Shown here piece after piece: positions 8,769-16,802 of a DNA stretch of 32,204 bases. The first letter of the stretch is position 1, and every line of letters begins with the position of its first letter. Position numbers and translations under genes: made by a program. The stretch is taken from positions 6,497-38,700 of the forward strand of contig JAJXRJ010000020.1 of NCBI GenBank assembly GCA_021629085.1. The letters are read 5' to 3'. The DNA comes from Oscillospiraceae bacterium. Its GTDB lineage: Bacteria; Bacillota; Clostridia; UMGS1810. The notes under the pieces are model-generated. The model saw only the letters and a program-made list of their open reading frames with translations. It was not told the DNA's origin and ran no database searches.

Positions 8769-8963
8769 ATGCAAACAATGGAAGAATTACCCGAGATTAT
8801 GACCGCAAAACAGTTGGCCGCTTATTATCAAATCAGTGAAATCACTGTGAGAAGGGCGCTCAAAACAAGGCATCTAAACGGATTTAAAATTGGCACCACC
8901 TGGTATTCCGACAACAAGAGCGCAGTTGAATGGGTGGAAAATCATTTAAAAGCACCGATTTGA
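8769..8963 (+). CDS. Excisionase-like small HTH protein (candidate directionality factor)
   Basis: A 64-residue protein with a single winged-helix/HTH_17-type DNA-binding domain: IMTAKQLAAYYQISEITVRRAL gives the first helices and LNGFKIGTTWYSDNKSAVEWV the wing and last helix. Proteins of this shape include excisionases and small repressors. It is the only other gene in the 2.15-kb element and lies about 60 bases from the right attachment site. It may be the recombination directionality factor that lets the serine recombinase excise the element, or a repressor of the divergent recombinase gene; both are inference. GAGGAG lies 4 bases before the ATG at 8769; a second ATG at 8778 is possible. 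It has a consensus promoter. Confidence 0.8.
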   Translation: MQTMEELPEIMTAKQLAAYYQISEITVRRALKTRHLNGFKIGTTWYSDNKSAVEWVENHLKAPI

Positions 8964-9007
8964 CATGCTTTTTTAAAATACCGGTTTCCGTTTTCTTTGT
9001 TACCGGT

Positions 9008-9028
9008 TCCTTAAAACAATGCAGCACA
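9008..9028 (-). other. Predicted dacF/element junction (attR side)
   Basis: In the gene direction the shared TGTG (9028-9025) follows dacF codons GGC AAC GAC GCG and leads into the element arm, which contains CTGCATTGTTTTAAGGA and the stop codon (9013-9011) that truncates dacF. Joined to the arm at 6875-6893 it gives a 19+2+19 base near-palindrome centred on TG. Confidence 0.75.
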
Positions 9029-9394
9029 CGCGTCGTTGCCGGAAGCCACGGCAATGCCCTTTAATAAATCGCGCACCGTCATTTGTTCGCCTTCATCCAA
9101 AAAAATGGTGGAGCCGCCCATGCTTTTTGCGCGCGCGCTTCCCACTACAATGTCATCATAGGATAATTTGCCGCTGTCGATGGCTTCCATAATCAAAAGC
9201 ATTGTCATCACCTTGGTCACGCTTGCAGGCGGCAATGCTTCGTGTGCATTCATTTCATACAGCACATTTCCGGTCTCAAGCTCCATCAGCACTGCAGACT
9301 TTGCGGTAAGCTCCAGCGGTGCGGCTTCATTTGCAAATACGGTTGGCGTAATCATACAAACAATTAAAATAAACGCGGATAGTTTTTTTAACAT
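9011..9394 (-). pseudogene. dacF: dacF-type D-Ala-D-Ala carboxypeptidase, 5' part (interrupted)
   Basis: The frame encodes 127 residues. A signal peptide (residues 1-21, cleavage probably after VFA) is followed by the start of the transpeptidase fold. The SxxK motif is SVTK (Ser58-Lys61, Ser58 the acylated serine) and the SxN motif is Ser118-Gly119-Asn120. After ASGNDACAAL the frame enters the mobile element and stops at TAA. The KTG motif is missing, so a secreted product from this piece could not be an active carboxypeptidase. The start ATG at 9394 has AAAGGA upstream. Precise excision of the element joins it to 6870-6101. DacF-type enzymes act in cell-wall or spore-cortex maturation; the exact paralogue is not certain. 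Confidence 0.92.
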
Positions 9395-9466
9395 TCGCTC
9401 TCACAATCCTTTCGTTAAATAGTATGCGTTCCAGAGGACCCATATGCGCTGATTTTTTGGCATAAT

Positions 9467-9498
9467 CAAAAAGGGGAACGGCGTTTTGCCGTTCCCCT
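9467..9498 (-). terminator. Intrinsic terminator of tadA
   Basis: On the minus strand an 11-bp perfect stem (arm AGGGGAACGGC, 5-base loop) is followed by TTTTTGATT. The tadA stop codon lies in the first arm. It separates tadA from dacF. Confidence 0.85.
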
Positions 9499-9955
9499 AC
9501 TTATATTTTTTTCTGTGCATTTGAAAAAACTGTTTGATGCGCGCTTCACACTCTGCTTCCATAATTCCATGGTACACCTCAATGTTGTGGTTGACAGAAA
9601 GTATTTTTGTCAAATCCACCGCCGAGCCACAACAGCCGTATTGCACATCCGGCGCGCCAATGTAAAGCCGTTTCAGCCGTGCGTTTAAAATAGCGCCCGC
9701 ACACATGGGGCAAGGCTCCAGCGTCACATACAGCTCACAGTCATTTAATCGCATGCTGCCAAGCGCACGGCAGGCCTTATTAATCGCCAATATCTCTGCA
9801 TGCGCCAACGGATTTTTGGTTTGCTCGGTCAAATTGTGCGCAGACGCAATGATTTCCCCCGCCCGCACAATCACCGCCCCCACCGGCACTTCACCCTTTA
9901 AAAAGGCGCGGTCCGCCTCTTCTAATGCCTGTGGCATAAAGCTTTTATACTGCAC
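9497..9955 (-). CDS. tadA: tRNA-specific adenosine deaminase
   Basis: TadA deaminates adenosine 34 to inosine in the tRNA-Arg anticodon. It is a zinc-dependent cytidine/deoxycytidylate deaminase-fold protein. The motif HAE (His52-Glu54, Glu as proton shuttle) and PCPMC (Cys82, Cys85 as zinc ligands) are intact, and 152 residues is the usual length. It starts with GTG at 9955 behind AGGAGG. The stop codon is embedded in the terminator hairpin. It lies just downstream of the amidohydrolase gene (14 bases). Confidence 0.96.
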   Translation of the reverse strand: MQYKSFMPQALEEADRAFLKGEVPVGAVIVRAGEIIASAHNLTEQTKNPLAHAEILAINKACRALGSMRLNDCELYVTLEPCPMCAGAILNARLKRLYIGAPDVQYGCCGSAVDLTKILSVNHNIEVYHGIMEAECEARIKQFFQMHRKKYK

Positions 9956-9969
9956 GCTGCCCCTCCTTT

Positions 9970-10746
9970 TTAACGAAATATCAAATTGTACGCATTGGTG
10001 TACAAAATTTGTTCCTTCTCGTCGTCTGAGAGGCGCAATGCAAGTATATTTTCAAGCGGATAATCATGCCGTTCCAGCGGATAATCCGTACCGAACAGCA
10101 CTTTGTCCACACCGTGCTTTTTAATAATTTCTGTCACCTGTTCTTTTCGCAGCCGGCGGAACACACTGGACGTATCAATATATAGATTTTTGCCGATGAG
10201 AAATTCCATAGCCTCATCCCATCTCGAATAACCGCCCAGGTGTGCGCCAATTGCAGTAAGCTTTGGAAAATTTTCCAGCACGCGCGCAAGACGTTTGGGC
10301 GCAGAGCGGTCGGATGTTTCATCTCCCACATGAAAGAGAATAGGAAGCCTGCCTTCTAACGCTTCATAGATGGGGAACATTTTTTTATCATCCATATCAA
10401 ACTCTTGAAAATCAGGGTGCAGCTTGACGCCCTTTAACCCCAGATGCTCCATGCGGTCAATTTCTGCTTCAAAATTTTCATAGTCGCGGTGAAGCGACCC
10501 AAACGCCGCCACATGGTCGGTAATCAGCCCGGAAAGATAGGTATTGATATTTTCCACCTGGTCGGGCCGTGTAGCCGTGGAACAAATCACCAAGCGTCCT
10601 ACACCCGCCTGTTTGGCGCTCTTTGTTAAATCTTCAAATGTGCCGGTGCCGTGCATCGTGTAGTTGTAATAGCTTCCCAGGTTGTCCACCGCTTTTTTTG
10701 CAACCGCCGGCGGAAACACATGCGCGTGCATATCAATGATGTCCAT
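9970..10746 (-). CDS. Amidohydrolase-2 family metal-dependent hydrolase
   Basis: A 258-residue TIM-barrel amidohydrolase. It opens with the metal-binding DMHAHVFP (His7, His9) and later shows LKGVKLHPDFQEF, LFHVGDETS, IGAHLGGYSRWDEA and LFGTDYPLERHDYP. The last contains the conserved Asp of the family. Members hydrolyse or decarboxylate small carboxylated substrates; the substrate here cannot be predicted. AAGGA precedes the ATG at 10746. It lies between purD (30 bases upstream) and tadA, so it may be carried on the purine transcript without being part of the pathway. Confidence 0.85.
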   Translation of the reverse strand: MDIIDMHAHVFPPAVAKKAVDNLGSYYNYTMHGTGTFEDLTKSAKQAGVGRLVICSTATRPDQVENINTYLSGLITDHVAAFGSLHRDYENFEAEIDRMEHLGLKGVKLHPDFQEFDMDDKKMFPIYEALEGRLPILFHVGDETSDRSAPKRLARVLENFPKLTAIGAHLGGYSRWDEAMEFLIGKNLYIDTSSVFRRLRKEQVTEIIKKHGVDKVLFGTDYPLERHDYPLENILALRLSDDEKEQILYTNAYNLIFR

Positions 10747-10776
10747 TAAAAATCCTTCCTTCTAAAAATCCAAACT

Positions 10777-12039
10777 CTATTTTATACCAATATCCTTGCG
10801 ATAATGCATGTCGGTAAAATGGATCTGTTTAATACCGGCATAGGCCGTTTGAATGGCGTCATCCAGCGTATTTGCAGTGCCAACTACGCCCAGCACCCGG
10901 CCGCCGGCAGTCACATAATTTGCGCCGTCCTTTTTGGTGCCCGCATGAAATACCACAATACCGCTTTCTTGTTTTAGCGCATCCAATCCAGAAATAGGAT
11001 ATCCAGTTTGATACGTTTTGGGGTAACCGCCCGACGCCGCAACCACGCAAACTGCAGCGTTGTCCTGCCACGAAATGTCAATTTCTGAAAGCCGGCCGTC
11101 AATCACTGCCTCGAAAATATCCACAATATCGGTTTTTAAGCGCGGCAGCACCACCTGCGTTTCCGGGTCGCCAAACCGCGCGTTGTATTCAATCACTTTT
11201 ACGCCGTGCTTTGTCATCATCAGGCCAAAAAAGATGATGCCGCGGAATGTGCGGCCCTCTGCGTTGAGCGCTGCCACTGTAGGCTTCAAAATGCGCTCCA
11301 TGGTCTCATCCTGCTTGGCCTTATCATATTGCCGGCTGGGAGAAAATGTGCCCATACCACCTGTATTTGGACCCTTGTCGTGGTCATAGGCACGCTTGTG
11401 GTCCTGCGCCGAAACCATGGGGACAATGGTTTTCCCGTCGGTAAACGCCAGCACAGAAACCTCAGGCCCGGTTAGAAATTCTTCCACAACCACGCGGCTG
11501 CCCGCGTCGCCAAATACCTTTTCATCCATAATTTCATGCACTGCAGCTTCAGCCTGTGCAAAGTCTTCCGCAATGATAACGCCCTTTCCAAGCGCCAGCC
11601 CCTCGGCCTTGATCACTGTAGGATAGGTGTTTTTTTGCCGAATCGCAAAAATGGCCGCCTCGCTGTTGTCAAACACCTCATATTCCGCTGTGGGGATGTT
11701 ATATTTTTTCATGAGCTCTTTGGAATACACTTTGCTGCCCTCAATGATAGCCGCCGCCTTGGACGGGCCAAATACACGCAGCCCCGCAGCTTCAAACGCA
11801 TCTACAATGCCCATCACAAGCGGGTCGTCCGGGCCAATTACGGTTAAGTCCACCGCGTGTTCTTTTGCAAACTTCACCAGGCCGTCAAAGTCCATCGCTT
11901 TGATATCTACACACTCGGCAAGCTCGGAAATCCCGCCGTTTCCGGGCGCACAGTAAATTTTGTCCACTTTAGGGCTTTGGCTGATTTTCCACACCAGCGC
12001 ATGTTCACGCCCGCCGCTGCCCACAACCAATACTTTCAT
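10777..12039 (-). CDS. purD: Phosphoribosylamine--glycine ligase (GAR synthetase)
   Basis: PurD joins glycine to phosphoribosylamine with ATP, the second step of purine synthesis. The ATP-grasp protein starts MKVLVVGSGGREHALVWK, continues with GPDDPLVMG and GPNTGGMGTFSPS, and has the ATP-grasp metal site around VIEYNARFGDPETQ. The ATG at 12039 gives 420 residues, the usual length, with AGGAG 6 bases before it. An upstream in-frame extension to 12102 crosses the intercistronic hairpin and is not native. It is the last pur gene of the purE-C-F-M-N-H-D run. Confidence 0.97.
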   Translation of the reverse strand: MKVLVVGSGGREHALVWKISQSPKVDKIYCAPGNGGISELAECVDIKAMDFDGLVKFAKEHAVDLTVIGPDDPLVMGIVDAFEAAGLRVFGPSKAAAIIEGSKVYSKELMKKYNIPTAEYEVFDNSEAAIFAIRQKNTYPTVIKAEGLALGKGVIIAEDFAQAEAAVHEIMDEKVFGDAGSRVVVEEFLTGPEVSVLAFTDGKTIVPMVSAQDHKRAYDHDKGPNTGGMGTFSPSRQYDKAKQDETMERILKPTVAALNAEGRTFRGIIFFGLMMTKHGVKVIEYNARFGDPETQVVLPRLKTDIVDIFEAVIDGRLSEIDISWQDNAAVCVVAASGGYPKTYQTGYPISGLDALKQESGIVVFHAGTKKDGANYVTAGGRVLGVVGTANTLDDAIQTAYAGIKQIHFTDMHYRKDIGIK

Positions 12040-12064
12040 GCCTCGCTCCTGCCTTTCTATAGGG

Positions 12065-12098
12065 AAGACGGCCGGTAACAATTCCCGGCCGCCGTCTT
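12065..12098 (-). other. Intercistronic stem-loop between purH and purD
   Basis: AAGACGG-CCGG pairs over 11 bp with CCGGCCGTCTT, interrupted by a 3-base bulge, around an 8-10 base loop. No T-run follows, so it is more likely an RNA processing or stability element than a terminator. Confidence 0.5.
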
Positions 12099-12102
12099 TC
12101 AT

Positions 12103-13647
12103 TTAATGTTTAAAATGCCGCATTTTGGTAAACAGCATGGCAATCCCATACTTGTTGCAGGCGTCAATGGACTCCTGGTCACGGATGGAACCGCCAGGCT
12201 GGATGATTGCCGTAATGCCCGCCTTGTGCGCCGCTTCCACACAATCGGAAAACGGGAAAAACGCGTCGGAGCCCATCACTGACCCTGCCACTTTTTCTCC
12301 GCCATAACGGATGGCCAGCTCTAGCGCAGTAATCCGATTGGTTTGCCCTGGGCCAATCCCCACTGAGCACAGGTCTTTTGCAAGCGCAATGCCATTGGAC
12401 TTGGTGTGTTTTACCACCCGCCACACAAAGAGCAAATCGCGCATTTGTTCTTCTGTGGGCTTTTTGTCGGTCACACAGGTGAGCTCGTCCATGTGAAGAA
12501 GCTCAGTGTCTAATTTTTGTACCAAAAGGCCGCCTGATACTTTGTTGAGCTTATAGTCGTTTTTATCGAGCTTCGCGCCAATATCCGGCAGCTCTAAAAT
12601 GCGGATATTTTTCTTTTTTGATAAAATGGCAAGCGCCTCTTTGCTGTAAGACGGCGCAATGACAATTTCTAAAAAGATTTTATTGATTTCCGCCGCCGTT
12701 TTTTCATCCACTTCACGGTTCAAAGCCACAATGCCGCCGAAAATGGATACGGGGTCTGCGTCGTAAGCGCGCATATATGCGTCAAAAATGGTATCTGCTG
12801 TGGCAACGCCGCAGGGATTTGCGTGTTTCACCGCAACCGCAGTGGGCTCATCAAATTCCTTTAACAGCTCCAACGCGCCGTTGGTGTCGTTAATATTGTT
12901 AAAGGAAAGCTCCTTGCCATGCAGCTGTCTTGCATTTGCCAAACTGCCAGGCCGAACCTGGATTTCCTTGTAATACATTGCATCCTGATGTGGATTTTCT
13001 CCATAGCGCAAATCCTGAAGCTTTTCATAGGTGACGGTAAAATTATCAGGCAAATCTGTCATGCCGAGTTCACCGCGCAAATAGGTTGCAATAAGCGTGT
13101 CATACTGCGACGTGTGCGCAAACACCTTGTATGCCAGCGTAAGCTTGGTGGCAGCCGAAACCTCCCCGTTTTCCTGAAGCTCCGCAATCACAGTGTCATA
13201 GTCGGACGCATCTACAATCACGGCGACATCCTGGTAGTTTTTCGCCGCTGCACGAATCATCGTAGGACCGCCAATATCAATATTTTCAATGGCCTCTTCC
13301 CGCGTTACGCCATTTTTTAAAATGGTTTGTTTAAACGGGTAAAGGTTGATGGCGACAATGTCGATGGGGGTAATGCCAAGCTCGGCAATCTGTTTCATGT
13401 GCTCGGGGTTTTGGCGCATGGCCAAAATGCCAGCATGGATATTGGGATGCAGTGTTTTCACTCTTCCGTCCAAACACTCCGGAAAGCCAGTAATGTCCGT
13501 CACGCCGGTGACCGGAATGCCCGCCTCCGAAATTGCCTTATATGTACCACCTGTGGACACTACTTCATATCCCAGTTCTGTCAGCTTCCGTGCAAAGTCG
13601 ATCACACCTGTTTTGTCGGAAACACTGATAAGCGCACGCTTTTTCAA
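12103..13647 (-). CDS. purH: Bifunctional AICAR transformylase/IMP cyclohydrolase
   Basis: PurH carries out the last two steps to IMP. The N-terminal cyclohydrolase (MGS-like) domain starts KKRALISVSDKTGV and includes GRVKTLHPNIHAG and NIDIGGPTMIRAAAKN. The C-terminal transformylase domain has the KHANPCG motif, and GSDAFFPFSD and IIQPGGSIRD near its end. The 514 residues match the family. It starts with TTG at 13647, with AGGAGG 8 bases upstream, immediately next to the purN stop. It is part of the continuous pur operon. Confidence 0.97.
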   Translation of the reverse strand: MKKRALISVSDKTGVIDFARKLTELGYEVVSTGGTYKAISEAGIPVTGVTDITGFPECLDGRVKTLHPNIHAGILAMRQNPEHMKQIAELGITPIDIVAINLYPFKQTILKNGVTREEAIENIDIGGPTMIRAAAKNYQDVAVIVDASDYDTVIAELQENGEVSAATKLTLAYKVFAHTSQYDTLIATYLRGELGMTDLPDNFTVTYEKLQDLRYGENPHQDAMYYKEIQVRPGSLANARQLHGKELSFNNINDTNGALELLKEFDEPTAVAVKHANPCGVATADTIFDAYMRAYDADPVSIFGGIVALNREVDEKTAAEINKIFLEIVIAPSYSKEALAILSKKKNIRILELPDIGAKLDKNDYKLNKVSGGLLVQKLDTELLHMDELTCVTDKKPTEEQMRDLLFVWRVVKHTKSNGIALAKDLCSVGIGPGQTNRITALELAIRYGGEKVAGSVMGSDAFFPFSDCVEAAHKAGITAIIQPGGSIRDQESIDACNKYGIAMLFTKMRHFKH

Positions 13648-14280
13648 CTATAGTTCCTCCTTTATCGTCACGATTCTTCCATTTACTTCCACCAGGTTCT
13701 CGCTAATAAGCCGTACAGCCTCGGGCAATATCTGCCATTCGGCCTCTTCCATCACCCGCTTTTGTAAAATTTCCGGTGTATCGCCGGCCTGTACCGCAAC
13801 CGCTTTTTGCAAAAGGATGGCCCCGCCGTCCGGTACTGCATTGACAAAGTGTACAGTCGCGCCGGTGACCTTTACGCCGTATTCCAGCGCCTTTTCATGC
13901 ACCTTTAAACCGTAGTACCCTTTTCCGCAAAACGAAGGGATGAGGGACGGATGGATGTTAATCATGCGGTTTTCATAAGCAGCAATGAGCGTTTCGCCTA
14001 CAATGGACAAATAGCCCGCCATCACAATCAGCCCCACGCCGCACTGCTTCATGTGCTGCGCAATTGCCGCGTCCAGCGCTTCCTGCGATGCAAACTGCTT
14101 TTTGGATAATACCACACCGTTTATCCCATGCTTTTTTGCACGCTGCAATGCATAGGCGTCCGGCCTGCTCGCAACAACCGTCACCACACGCGCCTTTGGA
14201 ATGGTGCCCTGATCCATTGCATCCAGAAGCGCCTGCAAATTGGTACCGCCGCCCGAAACCAGCACGCCGACGTTTAGCAT
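13648..14280 (-). CDS. purN: Phosphoribosylglycinamide formyltransferase
   Basis: PurN transfers a formyl group from 10-formyl-THF to GAR. The N-terminal GVLVSGGGTNLQALLDA binds the phosphoribosyl substrate. The catalytic segment includes MINIHPSLIPSF, with the Asn-His pair, and GATVHFVNAVPDGGAIL, with the conserved Asp. At 210 residues it has the normal length. Its ATG overlaps the purM stop by 7 bases (ATGCTAA), and it ends next to the purH start, so translation of the three is probably coupled. Confidence 0.97.
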   Translation of the reverse strand: MLNVGVLVSGGGTNLQALLDAMDQGTIPKARVVTVVASRPDAYALQRAKKHGINGVVLSKKQFASQEALDAAIAQHMKQCGVGLIVMAGYLSIVGETLIAAYENRMINIHPSLIPSFCGKGYYGLKVHEKALEYGVKVTGATVHFVNAVPDGGAILLQKAVAVQAGDTPEILQKRVMEEAEWQILPEAVRLISENLVEVNGRIVTIKEEL

Positions 14281-15305
14281 AATATCACCCCGTCAGCGCC
14301 GTCTTTCACAGTGCCAATCTGCCAAGCCTGTTCGCCCATGCCTTTGAGCAAATCCACGGCCGTCTGCGCATCTTTTTGATCCACCGCAAACAGCATACCA
14401 ATGCCCATATTAAATGTGTTAAACATATCATGCTCCGGGATGTTGCCGGTCTTTTTGATCAGATCAAAAATGGGTGGAATGTGCCAGCTTCCCGTTTGGA
14501 TGACCGCTGTTTTCCCATCCGGCAGCATGCGCGGAATATTTTCATAAAATCCGCCGCCCGTGATGTGGGAAACCGCTTTAATTGAAAGTGATTCAAACAG
14601 CTTTAACATCGGCTTCACATAAATTTTTGTCGGTATGAGAAGCGCTTCGCCAATGGTGCAGCCAAGCTCTGCCGAATGGGTGTTGAGCATGGAATGTTCG
14701 CCGCCAATATCGAACACCTTACGCACCAGTGAATACCCATTGCTGTGCACCCCGGAAGATGCAATGCCAATAAGCGCATCGCCCGCCTGCACGGTTTTGC
14801 CGTCAATGATACGCTCCTTGTCCACAATGCCCACCGTAAATCCGGCAAGGTCATATTCGTCAACTTCATAAAACCCCGGCATTTCAGCAGTTTCGCCACC
14901 GATAAGCGCACAGCCCGCCGCCTGACAGCCGTCTGCCACGCCTTTCACAATCTGCTCAATTTTTGCCGGTATGTTTTTGCCCACTGCCACATAGTCCAAA
15001 AAGAACAACGGCTTTGCACCCTGGCACACCACATCATTGACGCACATGGCCACGCAGTCCTGCCCCACTGTGTCGTGCCGGTCCATTAAAAACGCCAGCT
15101 TGAGCTTGGTGCCCACGCCGTCTGTCCCCGAAACCAAAACGGGGTTTTTTAGGCCGGCATTGTCCAGTTCAAACAAGCCCCCAAACCCGCCGAGGCCTGT
15201 TAAAACGCCCTTTGTGAACGTTTTGGCAACATGGGATTTGATGCGCTCCACCGATTCATAACCAGCTTCTACATCCACCCCTGCCGCCTTATAACTCTCG
15301 CTCAT
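14274..15305 (-). CDS. purM: Phosphoribosylformylglycinamidine cyclo-ligase (AIR synthetase)
   Basis: PurM closes the imidazole ring of AIR using ATP. Visible motifs are GLGGFGGLFEL, VSGTDGVGTKLKLA, MCVNDVVCQGAKPLFFLDY, GGETAEMPGFY and HITGGGFYENIPRMLP, all typical of the PurM/SelD fold. The 343 residues are full length. The ATG at 15305 overlaps the purF stop by 4 bases (15302-15305), and its 3' end overlaps purN. Confidence 0.97.
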   Translation of the reverse strand: MSESYKAAGVDVEAGYESVERIKSHVAKTFTKGVLTGLGGFGGLFELDNAGLKNPVLVSGTDGVGTKLKLAFLMDRHDTVGQDCVAMCVNDVVCQGAKPLFFLDYVAVGKNIPAKIEQIVKGVADGCQAAGCALIGGETAEMPGFYEVDEYDLAGFTVGIVDKERIIDGKTVQAGDALIGIASSGVHSNGYSLVRKVFDIGGEHSMLNTHSAELGCTIGEALLIPTKIYVKPMLKLFESLSIKAVSHITGGGFYENIPRMLPDGKTAVIQTGSWHIPPIFDLIKKTGNIPEHDMFNTFNMGIGMLFAVDQKDAQTAVDLLKGMGEQAWQIGTVKDGADGVILC

Positions 15306-16750
15306 TTACGCGCCTCCTTTTTGCTTCCCGCTTCATCGGCACATGCCGGAACCTCCATGGGATAGTTCCCGGTAAAGCAGCCATCGCAGAAATTGCAATC
15401 TGCATCCAGCACCATTTTTCGCAGCGCGTCAATGCCCAAATATCCAAGGCTGTCCGCCTCAATGGAATCGCGGATCTGATCGTTGGTCATAGAGCATGCG
15501 ATGAGCTGTGATTTTGAAGGAATATCAGTTCCAAAATAGCAGGGCCATTTAAATGGGGGCGAACTGATGCGTACGTGCACCTCTTTTGCGCCCGCCTTTT
15601 TTAACATACGTACAATGTTGCGGATGGTGGTACCACGTACAATGGAGTCATCCACCATGACAATCCGCTTGCCGTCCACGGCGTCTTGCAGCGCGTTGAG
15701 CTTAATTTGCACGCTCTTTTGCCGCTGGTCTTGGGTGGGCTGAATGAATGTACGGCCAATATAGCGGTTTTTAATGAGCCCGTATCCATAGGGAATACCA
15801 GACGCTTCCGAATAGCCGATTGCCGCACACAAGCCGGAATCTGGCACGCCGATAACCAAATCGGCCTCCACCGGGTGCTCTTTTGCCAGCGCCTCACCCG
15901 CAATTTTGCGCGCCTTATACACACTGGTTCCTTCAATCATGCTGTCCGGCCGCGCAAAGTAAATATATTCAAAAATACAGATATTTCTATTTTTGGAAAT
16001 ATGGTCGGTAACAGATGTAACGCCCTCTTTGGACACCACAACAATCTCACCTGGTTCAAGCTCTCTTACAAATTCCGCACCAATCGCATCCAGCGCACAG
16101 GTTTCAGATGCAAAGATATAAGAATTTTCAAGTTTTCCCAGGCACAGCGGACGGATGCCATAGGGGTCGCGCACGCCAATCAGCTTGGAGGGCGACATGA
16201 TTACCAATGCGTAACTGCCTTTGATTTGATGCATTACATTGGAAATGGCAGCTTCCACACTGTGACACTTAATGCGCTCACGCGCCGTCAAAAATGCAAT
16301 GACTTCTGAGTCGTTCGAAGTTTGAAAAATTGCGCCGTCATCCTCTAACTTCTGCCGCAGCTCCATCGCATTAATTAAGTTGCCATTGTGCGCAATGGTC
16401 AGCGTGCCCTTTTTATATTTGCTCACCAACGGCTGTGCGTTCTCCCGCACGCTGGAGCCTGTAGTGGAATACCGCACATGCCCCACTGCCATCTGGCCTT
16501 TTAAGTGGTTTAGCACGGTATCGTTAAACACTTCAGGCACTAAGCCCATATCTTTATGGCAAATGATCGTGCCGTCGTCATTGACTGCAATACCGCAGCT
16601 TTCCTGCCCTCTGTGCTGTAAGGCGTAAAGCGCGTAATAGGAAATTTTTGCGCAGTCAAACCCGTCGTTGTCAAAAATGCCAAACACACCACATTCTTCT
16701 TTTGGCTTGTCGTCGCGCGGATTATAGCTCATACTAAACAATGCATCCAT
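15302..16750 (-). CDS. purF: Amidophosphoribosyltransferase
   Basis: PurF makes phosphoribosylamine from PRPP and glutamine, the committed step of purine synthesis. The Ntn glutaminase domain has its nucleophile Cys in EECGVFGIFD, exposed after removal of a short propeptide. The PRPP loop is VMVDDSIVRGTT. The C-terminal Fe-S ligands are in CNFCDGCFTGNYP, as in the Bacillus-type enzyme. The start is ambiguous: TTG at 16759, ATG at 16750 and ATG at 16732 are in frame. AAAGGA touches the 16750 codon, and a TTG at 16741 would have better spacing. The choice only changes propeptide length. A GC-rich hairpin lies between purC and this gene. Confidence 0.96.
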   Translation of the reverse strand: MDALFSMSYNPRDDKPKEECGVFGIFDNDGFDCAKISYYALYALQHRGQESCGIAVNDDGTIICHKDMGLVPEVFNDTVLNHLKGQMAVGHVRYSTTGSSVRENAQPLVSKYKKGTLTIAHNGNLINAMELRQKLEDDGAIFQTSNDSEVIAFLTARERIKCHSVEAAISNVMHQIKGSYALVIMSPSKLIGVRDPYGIRPLCLGKLENSYIFASETCALDAIGAEFVRELEPGEIVVVSKEGVTSVTDHISKNRNICIFEYIYFARPDSMIEGTSVYKARKIAGEALAKEHPVEADLVIGVPDSGLCAAIGYSEASGIPYGYGLIKNRYIGRTFIQPTQDQRQKSVQIKLNALQDAVDGKRIVMVDDSIVRGTTIRNIVRMLKKAGAKEVHVRISSPPFKWPCYFGTDIPSKSQLIACSMTNDQIRDSIEADSLGYLGIDALRKMVLDADCNFCDGCFTGNYPMEVPACADEAGSKKEARK

Positions 16751-16772
16751 TCCTTTCAAATAAAAATTTAAG

Positions 16773-16795
16773 ACGCCGCAAAGGATATGCGGCGT
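16773..16795 (-). terminator. Attenuator-like hairpin between purC and purF
   Basis: ACGCCGCA and TGCGGCGT form a perfect 8-bp stem with a 7-base loop, followed on the minus strand by CTTAAATTTTTATT. The T-run starts 6 bases after the stem, so it may cause partial termination or mark a 3' end inside the operon. Confidence 0.5.
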
Positions 16796-16802
16796 TGGAT
16801 TG

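Larger units (their letters stand above)
6871..9028. mobile_element. 2,154-bp serine-recombinase element inserted in dacF
   Basis: The element splits dacF inside the codons for the conserved SGNDAC motif. Both junctions carry the same plus-strand tetramer CACA (6871-6874 and 9025-9028; TGTG in the gene direction), the only sequence shared in direct orientation there. Removing one copy and the 2,150 bases between fuses codon 122 (Ala) to Cys-Val-Ala-Met-Ala-Glu-His and yields 379 codons without a stop. The element holds only a large serine recombinase gene and a small divergent HTH gene, with no replication, transfer or cargo genes. That makes it among the smallest arrangements possible for an integrase-driven element. 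The short direct repeat, the serine recombinase and the imperfect inverted ends (6875-6893 and 9008-9026) fit attL/attR of a serine integrase, not the terminal repeats of a transposase. Confidence 0.9.

Noticed and set aside
8531..8770. 79-codon minus-strand open frame between the recombinase and HTH genes
   Set aside because: It covers the HTH promoter and both dyads, has a low-complexity Phe/Leu/Ser-rich start and no convincing ribosome binding site.
6871..9028. Inverted ends of the element read as terminal repeats of a DDE transposon
   Set aside because: No transposase is present; the enzyme is a serine recombinase, the duplicated core is only TGTG, and the inverted arms are explained as the two halves of attP.
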